DNA of 36,124 bases from CAYSPU01 sp964432995 (GCA_964432995.1 CAYSPU010000019.1:1-36124); one strand, 5' to 3'; positions 1-8,407 are shown, numbered from the stretch's first letter. The notes: generated from the sequence alone by a model not told the origin. Translations and numbers: made by a program.

Positions 1-86
1 GCTCGCGAGTCTTTCTCGGAGTCGCGCCCTGCCTCCTAAGGTCCGTAGGTACAAGGCATCCCGTTGCTACGGAAAGCAGGTTTTCC

Positions 87-1898
87 ATGCGCGTGTGGCA
101 CCGATGGCTCATCTTCGGAGTGGCAGCGGGGCTATTCCAGGCTGCGTTGGCCGGAGGTCCGGGACCGAAGGACACGTGGGACACCGCACCCGACACGTGG
201 GTGGCGACGGATGCCCTGGGGCGATCGCTGCCCACGGGGGCTGAGGTTGGTCCGCCGCGCCCGGAAAAACAGGTCGCGATCTTCTACTTCCTCTGGCTGG
301 GGCGACACGGGTCCGCGGGTCCGTTCGACATCTCGAAGGTTTTGGCCGAAGCCCCAGCCGCGATGGACGACCCGCAGCATCCGCTCTGGGGACCGATGCA
401 CGTGCCGCATCACTGGGGGGAGTCCATCTTCGGTTACTACGTGGCGGAGGACGAGGCGGTGCTGGCCAAGCACGCCCAGATGCTGGCCGACGCCGGTGTG
501 GACGCCGTGATCTTCGACGTGACCAATCAACTGACTTACCCGGAAAGCTGGCAGGCCCTGTGCCGGGTCTGGGATCGGATCCGGAGGTCGGGACAGCGTG
601 TGCCAGGAATCGCCTTTCTTTGTCCGTTCTGGGATCCGGCCCGGGTGGTGCGGCAGCTCGAGCGCGAGCTGTAAGGTCCCGGGTTGTATCCTGAGCTGTG
701 GTATCGATGGGAGGGCAAGCCGCTGATCCTGGCCGACCCGGCGCTGTTGGGGGGCGCGTCGGGAAAGGAAGACCCCGAGCTCGAGCGGATCCGCAGCCGG
801 TTCACCTTTCGCAAGCCGCAGCCGGATTACTTCGTCGGCCCCACCGGACCGGATCAATGGGGTTGGCTGGAGGTGTTTCCGCAGCACGCGTTCACCAACC
901 GCGCCGGTGCCGTCGAGGAAGTCACGGTGGGCGTCGCGCAGAACGCCGTCGACGGCCGGCTCAGTGTGCTGAGCAATCCGCGGTCGCATGGGCGGAGCTT
1001 TCACGCGGGGCAACCGGCGCCGCCCGGAGGCGGCGACGGCACGGGTCGGAACTTCGCCGAACAATGGACGCGCGCGTTGGCGCTCGACCCCACGGCCGTC
1101 TTTGTCACGGGTTGGAACGAGTGGATCGCCGGGAGGTTCACGACGAACTCGGGTTTCTACGCGGACGGGGTGGTGTCGTTTGTCGACCAGTTCGATCCGG
1201 AGCACAGTCGGGACATCGAGCCGATGCGGGGCGGGCACGGGGACAACTACTACTATCAACTGGTGGCGAACGTGCGGCGGTTCAAGGGGGCGCGCGCGGT
1301 CGGGCCCGTCCGTCCGGCGCCGATCCGTGTGGACGGTCGGTTCGAGGATTGGGAGGCGGTGGGACCGGAGTTCCGCGATACGATTGGCGACCCCATGCGG
1401 CGCGATCACGTGGGATGGGATCGCCAGACGCGGTATGTTGACGACACCGGCCGCAACGACATCATCCGGGCCAAGGTCAGTGCCGATCGGCGCCGTCTCT
1501 ACTTCTACGCCGCGACGCGGGAACCGCTGACGCCGTGCACGGACACTAATTGGATGGTCCTGTATCTCGATGTGGACGGATGCGCGACCAATGGCTGGTT
1601 GGGATACGACTTCGTGTTGAACCGTGCGGGAGTCACCCCGAAAGCGACCGTGCTCGAACGTCACGCAGGCCGCGGCCATGAGTGGACGCGCGTGGCGGAC
1701 GTGAGCCTTCGCCTCGGCGAGCGCGAACTCGAGGTTGCCGTTCCGCTGCGGGCGCTGGGACTTCGTGAGCGGCCGGCGGCCGTGCACTTCAAATGGGCGG
1801 ACAATGCGATTCGGAAAGGCGAGGCCGCGGAATTCACGTTGCATGGGGATGCGGCGCCGAATGACCGCTTCAACTACCGGGCGGTGCTGACCCGGTAG
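87..1898 (+). pseudogene. Secreted glycoside-hydrolase-like protein (GH71/GH99-like barrel plus CBM9-like domain), interrupted by an in-frame TAA
   Basis: ATG at 87 opens a protein with a signal peptide (residues 1-22, hydrophobic core after RWLIFG) and a region typical of GH71/GH99-like TIM-barrel proteins: AIFYFLWLGRHG near residue 65, then AGVDAVIFDVTNQ. The frame hits TAA at 672-674 and continues in the same frame with LYPELWYRWEGKPLIL, a family-like segment, through VTGWNEWIAGRF to the stop at 1896-1898. Residues after about 410 (VDGRFEDWE, LYFYAATREP, LYLDVDG) look like a CBM9/DOMON-type carbohydrate-binding domain. Nothing seems missing around the stop: replacing TAA with a Tyr codon gives ELYGPGLYPELW. 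It is therefore either a recent nonsense mutation or a base error. Read through, the product would be 603 residues. The exact GH family is uncertain. Confidence 0.7.
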
Positions 1899-1987
1899 AC
1901 AGCCGCAGGAGAGCCGCGGTCCGGAAGGGGTGGTGCGCGTGCTGGAGTGGTTGGGCAATCGACGGCCTGCCAGATTCCCGCCGCCGG

Positions 1988-3088
1988 TTGCCACGCGGGT
2001 TCGCCGTGTGTAGCGTCCGCGCGTTGAGCACGAACGCTGTCCCGAATCTTGTGGCGGCACCCGGGTTCGCGGAGTGCACCCTCCGCGGTCGGGTCTTGGC
2101 GCCGGCGCGGTTCTGCGCACCGCTGGCCGGTTACACGCACAGCGCGTTTCGTCGGTTGCTGGCTGATTTCGGCGGCTACGGCGCGCTGTGGACCGAGATG
2201 CTCGCCGGCGCGCAGATCCTCAAGGAGGACTTCGAGAAGTCGCCCTGGCTGCGTCGGCGTCCCGCCGAGGGCTTCGTGGTCTACCAACTGATGCTCCGGG
2301 CCGGTGATCCCGTGGACCGGATCCTGTCGCGACTGGGCGAACACGGGGTGGAAGCCGTCGATCTGAATCTCGCCTGCGACGCGTTGTCGATCCGTGCTTG
2401 CGAAGCCGGCAGCGCTTTGTTCGAGGACCTCGAGGCGCTGCGCGCCGTGGTGACGGAGGTGCGGCGGCACTGGCCGGTTTTACTGACGGCGAAGATCCGG
2501 TTGGGAGCGCGGCGACCGGATTGGGAACCGCGGTTCGTCGAGCGCCTGAAGTTGCTCGAGGAATCGGGGGTGGACGCCGTGACGCTGCATCCGCGGTTCT
2601 TCGAGGACAAGTTCCGACGGCGGGCACGGCACGAATTGCTGGCGTGGGCGGCATCGGTGACGCGGCTGCCGCTGATTGCGAATGGCGACCTGTTGGGTGC
2701 GGAGAGTGTGACCGTGCTGGGAGAGAGACTCCGACCGGCTTGTGCGGTGATGATCGGGCGGATGGCCCTGGTGCGCCCGTGGCTGTTCGCGACGTGGGAA
2801 GGAGCTCCGAGCTCCGAGTTCCGGTTCATGGGGAGTCCCCTAACCACCGGCGTCGCGGAGGTATGGAATCGCCTTGCCGACTACCTGCTGGAGGATTTCG
2901 AACCGGCGGTGGCGCTGCGTCGGCTCCAGGCGTTCACGAAGTACTACGCGGCGAACTTCGCCTTTGGGCATCGGTTCCACGTCGAGTTGGCACGGACAAG
3001 CTCGATGGAGGACGCCCGGCGTTGTGCCGGGGAGTTCTTTGCGCGCAACCCGCGCGTGCTGGAGCATCCCACCGTGGCGGGGCGCTAG
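1988..3088 (+). CDS. Divergent tRNA-dihydrouridine synthase (Dus family)
   Basis: A 366-residue FMN-binding TIM-barrel protein of the Dus family, which reduces uridine to dihydrouridine in the tRNA D-loop or variable region. Recognisable landmarks are APLAGYTHSAFRRL (residues 44-57), the TEML segment (69-72), DLNLAC (125-130), TAKIRLG (167-173), LHPR (200-203), IANGDL (230-235) and IGRMAL-PW further on. The catalytic Cys (C130) is present, but the usual N-x-G-C-P-x-x-K-V stretch reads NLACDALSI, so the Gly, Pro and Lys are replaced. This makes the enzyme divergent, perhaps with altered substrate. The family usually starts close to the APLAG motif, so the first ~35 residues may be untranslated and a downstream non-ATG start is possible. 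The C-terminal helical part (about 280-350) is Dus-like. Confidence 0.8.
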   Translation: MPRGFAVCSVRALSTNAVPNLVAAPGFAECTLRGRVLAPARFCAPLAGYTHSAFRRLLADFGGYGALWTEMLAGAQILKEDFEKSPWLRRRPAEGFVVYQLMLRAGDPVDRILSRLGEHGVEAVDLNLACDALSIRACEAGSALFEDLEALRAVVTEVRRHWPVLLTAKIRLGARRPDWEPRFVERLKLLEESGVDAVTLHPRFFEDKFRRRARHELLAWAASVTRLPLIANGDLLGAESVTVLGERLRPACAVMIGRMALVRPWLFATWEGAPSSEFRFMGSPLTTGVAEVWNRLADYLLEDFEPAVALRRLQAFTKYYAANFAFGHRFHVELARTSSMEDARRCAGEFFARNPRVLEHPTVAGR

Positions 3089-3522
3089 CTGGACCAGCAG
3101 GAGTTGTTGGGTTCTCAACCACGGATGAACGCGGATGAACACGGATTCGCGCAGGGTGCTGGCCGCGAGAACGCACATAAGGCAGAAGAGGGACTGAGAC
3201 GAAAAGCTGCCTTTGCGGTTCTTGGCGACCTTCTGTTCCACCCTGAGCAACCGGTGCGCCGGATTGGCTGTTGTCAACAGAAGGTCGCAAAGGAACGCAA
3301 AGAAACGGAACCGGAACAGAGGGTCAGCCGCGAAAAGACGCAGAAGGCACAAAATGTGTGGTGGTTCCGCATCACACCACGGTCCAGGCCCTCTTGGCCA
3401 CTGAACAACGTTGCGAGTCAGGCGTGGTTGATCGACAGACCAGCGGTTCGAGAGAATTGCATTGTCTGCCGATAGAGACATCTGTGAGATGGCGAGTGGC
3501 GGGAACCTGTGCAGAACACCCG
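3089..3522 (+). repeat. Intergenic repeat-rich spacer with an imperfect 27-nt inverted repeat
   Basis: This 434-nt spacer holds no convincing gene. It begins with a purine-rich stretch (3118-3150) that translates as MNADEHG, a pattern I associate with non-coding dispersed repeats wrongly called as genes in several phyla. 3211-3237 (starting CTTTGCGG) and 3276-3302 (ending CGCAAAG) are near-perfect reverse complements separated by 38 nt. A second unit, CCGCGAAAAGACGCAGAAGG near 3330, resembles 3166-3190 and, in reverse complement, CCTTCTGCGTCTTCTGG near 5898. These look like decayed copies of one or two small repeat families. Confidence 0.6.
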
Positions 3523-4353
3523 ATGAGAACACAATCGAAGCACGTCGTTGAGAAGCTCGGTGCGGCACTGGCGGCCCTCGTGGTCGCGGTGCTGCTGGCA
3601 GGGTGCGCCGCCGCGCAAACCCAGACGCCCGCCACCCTGCGCTTGTTGACCTGGAACATCCATCACGGGGAAGGCACCGATGGCCGCCTCGACCTCGAGC
3701 GAATCGCGGGAGTCATCCGGCGGGCGGAGGCCGACCTGGCAGCGTTGCAGGAAGTGGACCAGGGGGTGGCGCGGACACAGCGTCGGGACCTGCCGGCGGA
3801 ATTGGCGGCGTTGACCGGCCTGACGTGCGTCTTCAGCAACAACTACCACTTCCAGGGCGGCTTTTACGGAAACGCCGTCCTGAGCCGATTGCCGATTCTC
3901 GGCTGGACCAACAGGCATTACCGGATGGTGCGGCCGGGCGAACAGCGGGGATTGCTGCAGGTCACCGTGGCCGTGGGCAAACAGCGGCTGCGCTTCTGCG
4001 CCACCCACATCGACTATCGGCCCGACGACACCGAGCGGATCCAGAACGTAGCCGAGATCCGCGACGTGGTGGCGGCGGACCCCGGCGTGCCGACGGTGCT
4101 GGCCGGCGATTTCAACGATCGGCCGGACAGTCGGGTGCATCGGGCGATGAAGGAGTTTGCGCCGGACGCGTGGGAGTTGGGCGGGCACGGCGACGGCTTC
4201 ACGATCCCGGCCGGCCAGCCGAACCGGCGGATCGATTACTTCTTTCTCACTCCATCGAATCGGTTCCGCGTGCTGAAGGTCGAGGTGGTGGACGAACCGG
4301 TGGCGTCGGACCACCGTCCGGTCTGGGCCGAAGTGCAGTTGCTGCCGGAGTGA
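3523..4353 (+). CDS. Endonuclease/exonuclease/phosphatase-fold lipoprotein
   Basis: A 276-residue protein with a lipoprotein signal (hydrophobic residues 13-25, lipobox L-A-G-C with lipid-bearing Cys 28), so it should be anchored outside the inner membrane. The body is a complete metal-dependent EEP fold: TWNIHHGEG (Asn motif), ALQEVD (Glu metal ligand), YGNAVLSRLP, CATHIDYRPDD, LAGDFNDRPDS, RRIDYFF and the terminal SDHRPVWAEV with the catalytic Asp-His. Family members cleave phosphodiesters in nucleic acids, sphingomyelin or inositol phosphates; the substrate cannot be told here. The ATG at 3523 was chosen because it gives the lipoprotein signal directly. The upstream in-frame extension is repeat-derived. 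Confidence 0.85.
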   Translation: MRTQSKHVVEKLGAALAALVVAVLLAGCAAAQTQTPATLRLLTWNIHHGEGTDGRLDLERIAGVIRRAEADLAALQEVDQGVARTQRRDLPAELAALTGLTCVFSNNYHFQGGFYGNAVLSRLPILGWTNRHYRMVRPGEQRGLLQVTVAVGKQRLRFCATHIDYRPDDTERIQNVAEIRDVVAADPGVPTVLAGDFNDRPDSRVHRAMKEFAPDAWELGGHGDGFTIPAGQPNRRIDYFFLTPSNRFRVLKVEVVDEPVASDHRPVWAEVQLLPE

Positions 4354-4390
4354 GGCGAGCGTCGACCGCAGAACCGTCGTTGTTCGCAAG

Positions 4391-4420
4391 TTGCCGAGTG
4401 GCGCCGGCTCAGTGTAGAAT
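4391..4420 (+). promoter_or_regulatory. Candidate sigma70-like promoter for the Gfo/Idh/MocA gene
   Basis: TTGCCG (4391-4396) and TAGAAT (4415-4420) are separated by 18 nt and resemble -35 and -10 boxes. They lie only 7 nt before the ATG at 4428. If used, the transcript would be nearly leaderless, consistent with the absence of any Shine-Dalgarno sequence there. Confidence 0.35.
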
Positions 4421-4427
4421 CGCGCCT

Positions 4428-5726
4428 ATGAAAGCAGCCAAGCACTCGATGACCCGCCGCCACTTCCTCCAATCGACCGCGCTGGGCACGGCCGGCCTGG
4501 GGGTCGGGTTGACGTTTCCGCACGTGCGCGGGCGTGCCGCGACCATCGGCGAAGGATTGCGCGAAGGCGTCCGCATCGGGTGCATCGCCGTGGGGAATCA
4601 AGGCTTGCCCCTGATGTTGCAGAACCACAAGAACGTGGTGGCGGTTTGCGACGTGGATCGGGACCGCCTGGCGGTCGCGAAGAAGGAGGTGGAAAACCGC
4701 ACGGGGCGCGCGTGCGCGGCCTTTGGCGACTACCGGAGGCTGCTGGATCTGAAGGAAGTGGACGCGGTGATTGTTGCGACGCCGGACCACTGGCACGCGC
4801 TGCAGACGATTCACGCCTGTCAGGCGGGCAAGGACGTGTATGTGGAGAAGCCGCTCAGCCTGATGGTCGACGAGGGCCGGCACATGGTGCGCGCCGCCCG
4901 CCGCTACGGGCGCATCGTGCAGACCGGCAGCATGCAGCGCTCCGATGACAAGTTCCGCCTCGCCTGCGAACTGGTGCGCTCAGGGCGGATCGGCAAAATC
5001 CACACGGTGCGCGTCGGCCTGCCGCATGTGAACTTCGATGTCGAGCCGGTCCAGGACAGCGAGCCGCCGCCGGAGCTGGATTACGAGATGTGGCTCGGGC
5101 CGGCCCGCTGGCGCCCCTACAACAAAAACCGCGTGCACTACAACTTCCGGTTCTACTGGGATTATTCCGGCGGACAGATGACCAACTGGGGCGCCCATCA
5201 CCTGGACATCGCCCAGTGGGGCCTGGACCGCGACAACAGCGGGCCGCGGACGATCGACGGCAAAGCCGTGTTCGACGAGAAGGGGCGGTATGAGGTGCCG
5301 CGGGAAAGCGAGATTGTTTACCAGTACGGCGACGACGTGAAGGTCTTCTGCAGCCAGGGGGCCGGGCGCAAGTCGGGAACCGAGTTCTTCGGCACCAAGG
5401 GGTCCATCTACGTCGACCGCGGCAAGCTCCAATCGGATCCGGAGGACATTGTGCGACAGCCGCTGCGGGACAACGAGGTGCATCTGTATCGGAGCAAAAA
5501 CCACCTGGACGATTGGTACGGGTGCATCAAGAGCCGGAAGCTGCCCATCTGCGACGTCGAGATCGGTCACCGGACCGCCACGGTCTGTCATCTGGGGAGT
5601 ATCTCGATGCGCCTCGGACGCAAGATCCGGTGGGATGCGGGCGAGGAGAAGATCGTGGACGACGCCTTTGCGTCGAAGATGTTGTCGTACACGTATCGTG
5701 CCCCGTGGAAGCTGCCGCGGGTTTAG
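4428..5726 (+). CDS. Tat-exported Gfo/Idh/MocA family NAD(P)-dependent oxidoreductase
   Basis: 432 residues. The N-terminus carries a twin-arginine signal (TRRHFLQ, residues 9-15, then a Gly/Ala/Leu-rich segment ending near AAT at 39), so the protein is probably exported folded with its cofactor. The Rossmann part includes RIGCIAVGNQG (49-59), VVAVCDVD, AVIVATPDHWHA (114-124) and the family hallmark EKP (140-142). The C-terminal Gfo/Idh/MocA domain has YWDYSGGQMTNWGAHHLDIA, which carries the usual catalytic/substrate-binding His pair. Relatives oxidise sugars or inositols, and exported versions are abundant in Verrucomicrobiota and Planctomycetota; the substrate is unknown. The ATG at 4428 precedes the Tat motif by 8 residues, and ATG 4449 (MTRRHF) is an equally good alternative. 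Confidence 0.9.
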   Translation: MKAAKHSMTRRHFLQSTALGTAGLGVGLTFPHVRGRAATIGEGLREGVRIGCIAVGNQGLPLMLQNHKNVVAVCDVDRDRLAVAKKEVENRTGRACAAFGDYRRLLDLKEVDAVIVATPDHWHALQTIHACQAGKDVYVEKPLSLMVDEGRHMVRAARRYGRIVQTGSMQRSDDKFRLACELVRSGRIGKIHTVRVGLPHVNFDVEPVQDSEPPPELDYEMWLGPARWRPYNKNRVHYNFRFYWDYSGGQMTNWGAHHLDIAQWGLDRDNSGPRTIDGKAVFDEKGRYEVPRESEIVYQYGDDVKVFCSQGAGRKSGTEFFGTKGSIYVDRGKLQSDPEDIVRQPLRDNEVHLYRSKNHLDDWYGCIKSRKLPICDVEIGHRTATVCHLGSISMRLGRKIRWDAGEEKIVDDAFASKMLSYTYRAPWKLPRV

Positions 5727-5940
5727 GCCCCGGGCGGGGGAGGGGAGAGCGGAGAGGGGAGGGGAGGTGCCCCTTTCTTCTTCGTTTACTGGTTTCTTTG
5801 TTGTGATTTCTCCATGTTGCCGGCGAACGGGGGAGTCGGACGGAGGGTGGACAACAAAGGAACGAAGCGACAAAGGGTTCGTGCACTTCCGATGTCTGCC
5901 TTCTGCGTCTTCTGGCAACTGCTGCGGACTGCAGGCGCCT

Positions 5941-6092
5941 GACTCGCCGACTCGCCGACTCGCCGACCTGCCGACGTGCCGACCTGCCGACCTGCCGACG
6001 TGCCGACGTGCCGACTTGCCGACCTGCCGACCTGCCGACTTGCCGACGTGCCGACCTGCCGACCTGCCGACCTGCCGACTTGGCGGCTTGCC
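5941..6092 (+). repeat. 8-nt tandem repeat GAC-NN-GCC, 17 units plus two degenerate
   Basis: Seventeen consecutive 8-nt units (5941-6076) keep GAC at positions 1-3 and GCC at 6-8 without exception, and all variation is in the central dinucleotide: TC three times (the first three units), CT eight times, GT four times, TT twice. Two degenerate units follow (6077-6092). Confinement of change to two positions is unusual for a simple slippage array. Confidence 0.95.
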
Positions 6093-6430
6093 GCGGTGCG
6101 TTCGGGGTGTAAGGTTCGGCCCCAAGCAATATGACACGAACCCGCTCTCCTTTGGGGCGAATCACGGACGACCTCCATGCTGTTGTCCCGAAGGCAGGAG
6201 GGACGCGCGGCATTGGCGCGCGTTGGGATCATCAACCCGGCCGAATCCCCCTCACCCGTCGCGCGGCTGCGGGGCACCCTCTTCCCCTCCGAGGGGGAGA
6301 GGGACAGGGCTTGGTCCGCCAAAGCGTCTGTGCGATGGCGGCTGAGGGGGGCGGATGCAGGGAGAGGTTTATGGAGGGCCGGGACATCCAACCGCTGAAT
6401 GCGCTCTGCAGCCAGAAAGCGGGAAACGCT

Positions 6431-6458
6431 CAACGTCCAACGTCCAACGTTCAACGTC
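6431..6458 (+). repeat. 7-nt tandem repeat CAACGT(C/T), four units
   Basis: Units at 6431, 6438, 6445 and 6452 read CAACGTC, CAACGTC, CAACGTT and CAACGTC. This is a short satellite-like array within the repeat-rich spacer. Confidence 0.9.
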
Positions 6459-6466
6459 GAAAGCCC

Positions 6467-6494
6467 ATTCCGCATTCTGCATTCTGCATTCTGC
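6467..6494 (+). repeat. 7-nt tandem repeat ATTC(T/C)GC, four units
   Basis: One ATTCCGC unit (6467) is followed by three ATTCTGC units (6474, 6481, 6488), ending 11 nt before the ATG of the DUF1080 gene. It lies where a promoter or ribosome-binding site would be expected, and no Shine-Dalgarno sequence is visible there. Confidence 0.9.
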
Positions 6495-6505
6495 ATTTCC
6501 GATTC

Positions 6506-8005
6506 ATGCAGAGGAAGTCCGAGAGACGGGCGAAGAGGTGTTCGTTTGCGGCTCAGCTCCGCGGCGCGCTGCTTCTGGTCATGCTGATTTCGGGCGTCGT
6601 GGCCGCGGCGGAGTCCGACACGGTGGAGCTGTTCGACGGTCGTTCGCTGGAAGGATGGCGGGCGGCCGAGAATCCGGGTTCGTTCCGGGTTGTGGACGGC
6701 GCGATTCTGTGCGATGGGCCGCGGGCGCATCTGTTTTACGAAGGGCCGGGTGGCGGGGCTGGCTTCAAGAACTTCGAGTTGAACGTGGAGGTGAAGACAC
6801 GGCGCGGGGCGAACTCCGGGGTGTTCTTTCACACCCGCTACCAGGAGAAGGGTTGGCCGGAGCACGGCTTTGAGGTGCAGGTGAACAACAGCCAGGAGGC
6901 GCACGAGGGCTACCTGGAGCTGAAGAAGACGGGGAGCCTCTACGGGGTGCGGAACCTGCACAAGGCGCTGGTGGCGGACAACGAATGGTTCGCGCTGCGG
7001 ATTGGGGTGCGGGGTCGGCGGGTGGAGGTCTGCTTGAACGACCGGCTGGTGGTGGACTACCGGGAACCGGAGGCCGAGCTGCGGACGTCCGCAGGACCAG
7101 TCCCGCGTCTGGGGCGGGGGACCTTTGCCTTGCAGTGTCATGACCCGGGAAGCCGGGTGTCCTACCGCCACATCCGCGTGCGCCGGTTGCCGGACGAGAC
7201 TCCCGACGACCGGCCGGCCCCGGAGGCGGACGTCGTCGATCGCCAGATCCTCGAGCTGGCGGCCTCCAACTTCCCGGTGATCGATCTGCACGGACACCTG
7301 AAAGGCGGGTTGACCATCGAGGATGTCCTGGCGCATTCGCGGCGGACAGGCATCAACTACGGCATTGCGGTCAATGGCGGTGTCGGTTTCCCGATGACGA
7401 ACGACGCGGGGGCGCTGGAATTCCTCGAATCCATGAAGGGCCAGCCGGTGTTCATCGCCCTGCAGGCGGAAGGCCGCGAATGGGTGCGGCTCTTCTCCCG
7501 CGCGGCCATCGCCCGGTTCGATTACGTCTTTACCGATGCCATGACCTTCACCGATCACCGGGGGAAACGGACCCGGCTCTGGATCCCGAGCGAGGTTGAG
7601 GTGGACGAGCCCGAGGCCTTCGTCGAGCGCCTCGTCGGGACGATCGAACGGATCCTGACCGAGGAGCCGATCGACATCTACGTGAACCCCACCTACCTGC
7701 CGGACGCGATTGCGGCGGACTACGACCGGCTGTGGACGCCCGCGCGGATGCAGCGGGTGATTGACGCGGCCAAGAGGAACGGCGTGGCGATCGAGATCAA
7801 CGCGCGGTTCCGGTTGCCGAGCGAGCGGTTCATCCGGATGGCCAAACAGGCCGGCGTGAAGTTCACTTTCGGGACCAATAACGGCGATCGGGAGTTGGGG
7901 CGGCTCGAGTATTGCCTCGAGATGCAGCGGGCGTGCGGGCTGCAATGGCAGGACATGTATGTGCCGGGGACGCCCCGGGCGCGGCGCCCGAGTGCGGATC
8001 ATTGA
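6506..8005 (+). CDS. Secreted DUF1080 (3-keto-disaccharide hydrolase-like) domain fused to a PHP/amidohydrolase-like domain
   Basis: 499 residues. The N-terminus (MQRKSERRAKR, then ALLLVMLISGVVAAA) is a signal peptide with cleavage near residue 35. Residues about 40-235 form a DUF1080 concanavalin-like domain: VELFDGRSLEGWR, then FELNVEVKTRRGANSGVFFH, GFEVQVNN and ending with HIRVRRL. This family includes hydrolases of 3-keto-glycosides. Residues about 250-490 look like a metal-dependent TIM barrel: FPVIDLHGHLKGG, AVNGGVGF, YVFTDAMTFTDHRG, VAIEINARFRLPS and FTFGTNNGD, as in PHP or amidohydrolase-type enzymes. The fusion suggests processing of an oxidised sugar outside the cytoplasm. The neighbouring exported oxidoreductase would be a logical partner, but the 0.8-kb spacer argues against a shared operon. 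Confidence 0.8.
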   Translation: MQRKSERRAKRCSFAAQLRGALLLVMLISGVVAAAESDTVELFDGRSLEGWRAAENPGSFRVVDGAILCDGPRAHLFYEGPGGGAGFKNFELNVEVKTRRGANSGVFFHTRYQEKGWPEHGFEVQVNNSQEAHEGYLELKKTGSLYGVRNLHKALVADNEWFALRIGVRGRRVEVCLNDRLVVDYREPEAELRTSAGPVPRLGRGTFALQCHDPGSRVSYRHIRVRRLPDETPDDRPAPEADVVDRQILELAASNFPVIDLHGHLKGGLTIEDVLAHSRRTGINYGIAVNGGVGFPMTNDAGALEFLESMKGQPVFIALQAEGREWVRLFSRAAIARFDYVFTDAMTFTDHRGKRTRLWIPSEVEVDEPEAFVERLVGTIERILTEEPIDIYVNPTYLPDAIAADYDRLWTPARMQRVIDAAKRNGVAIEINARFRLPSERFIRMAKQAGVKFTFGTNNGDRELGRLEYCLEMQRACGLQWQDMYVPGTPRARRPSADH

Positions 8006-8407
8006 CGCCTTGTGCGGCATGCCTCAGGGGAATCGGCTGCCCCGAGGCGACGCGATTGGCGAACAGGTTCGCGGGAGGCCGCCTTGCCGTGGGACCGTGG
8101 CCGCGGACGCAAGTCCGGGCTGACTCTTCAGGGCGGAGTCGCCCGCCGACAGGAGTGCCGGCGCTACGGTTGCCCTGAGAAGTGGTGGGGCGCGCCCTCC
8201 GGGCGCGCCGGAAGAACGTGCCAGGTTGGATGCTCTTCCGGCGCCCTCGGAGAGGTCGCCCTACCTGACGGTTCATGGAAAGCCGCCACATCCAACCATC
8301 CGATGCGCATGGGAATCATGAACCCGAGCTCCGAGCTGCGAACTCCGGTGCCCGAGGAGGCCGCCCATACAAATCCAGGGTCGGTGGTGTCCATATAGGC
8401 AAAACGG
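8006..8407 (+). other. 402-nt non-coding spacer with dispersed repeats
   Basis: No gene is supported. It contains a GC-rich segment with GGAGTCGCCCGCCGACAGG (8135-8153), one copy of the dispersed palindromic element (8184-8265), and a stretch CCGAGCTCCGAGCTGCG (about 8319) that resembles sequence inside the Dus gene near 2805-2822. No clear promoter was found for the sigma factor that follows. Confidence 0.6.
8184..8265 (+). repeat. Dispersed palindromic element, copy A (82 nt)
   Basis: It matches 13750-13822 over its whole length except for a 9-nt insertion (CTCTTCCGG at 8234-8242) and a few substitutions. The ends are near-perfect inverted repeats (GGTGGGGCG and CGCCCTACC), and an internal GCGCC-CTCC-GGCGC hairpin is present. 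It has no coding capacity. It looks like a REP- or MITE-like intergenic repeat. Confidence 0.75.

Larger units (their letters stand above)
5727..6505 (+). other. 779-nt non-coding spacer built from several repeat families
   Basis: No gene is supported between the oxidoreductase stop and ATG 6506. It holds, in order, a purine/pyrimidine-skewed stretch (5735-5780), a decayed repeat related to the 3.1-3.5 kb spacer (5850-5930), a 17-unit 8-nt tandem array (5941-6076), a GC-rich unit containing CCCTCACCCGTCGCGCGGCTG (6240-6320), and two 7-nt arrays (6431-6458 and 6467-6494). Long open frames cross it on both strands, but they only reflect repeat periodicity and lack stops for that reason. Confidence 0.7.

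Noticed and set aside
672..674. Recoding of the stop codon as an unusual amino acid
   Set aside because: The codon is TAA. Selenocysteine uses TGA and pyrrolysine TAG, and no recoding element or tRNA is visible.
132..2120. Long minus-strand open frame over the hydrolase and Dus region
   Set aside because: It is the antisense shadow of high-G+C genes. It has no recognisable domains, and the plus strand carries conserved motifs throughout.
3104..3475. Possible 123-residue protein (MLGSQPRMNADEHG...)
   Set aside because: It is made of the repeat family found in several spacers, and has an inverted repeat inside it and no domain. I treat it as non-coding.
5941..6092. CRISPR array
   Set aside because: The units are 8 nt and contiguous, without spacers, and no cas genes are present.
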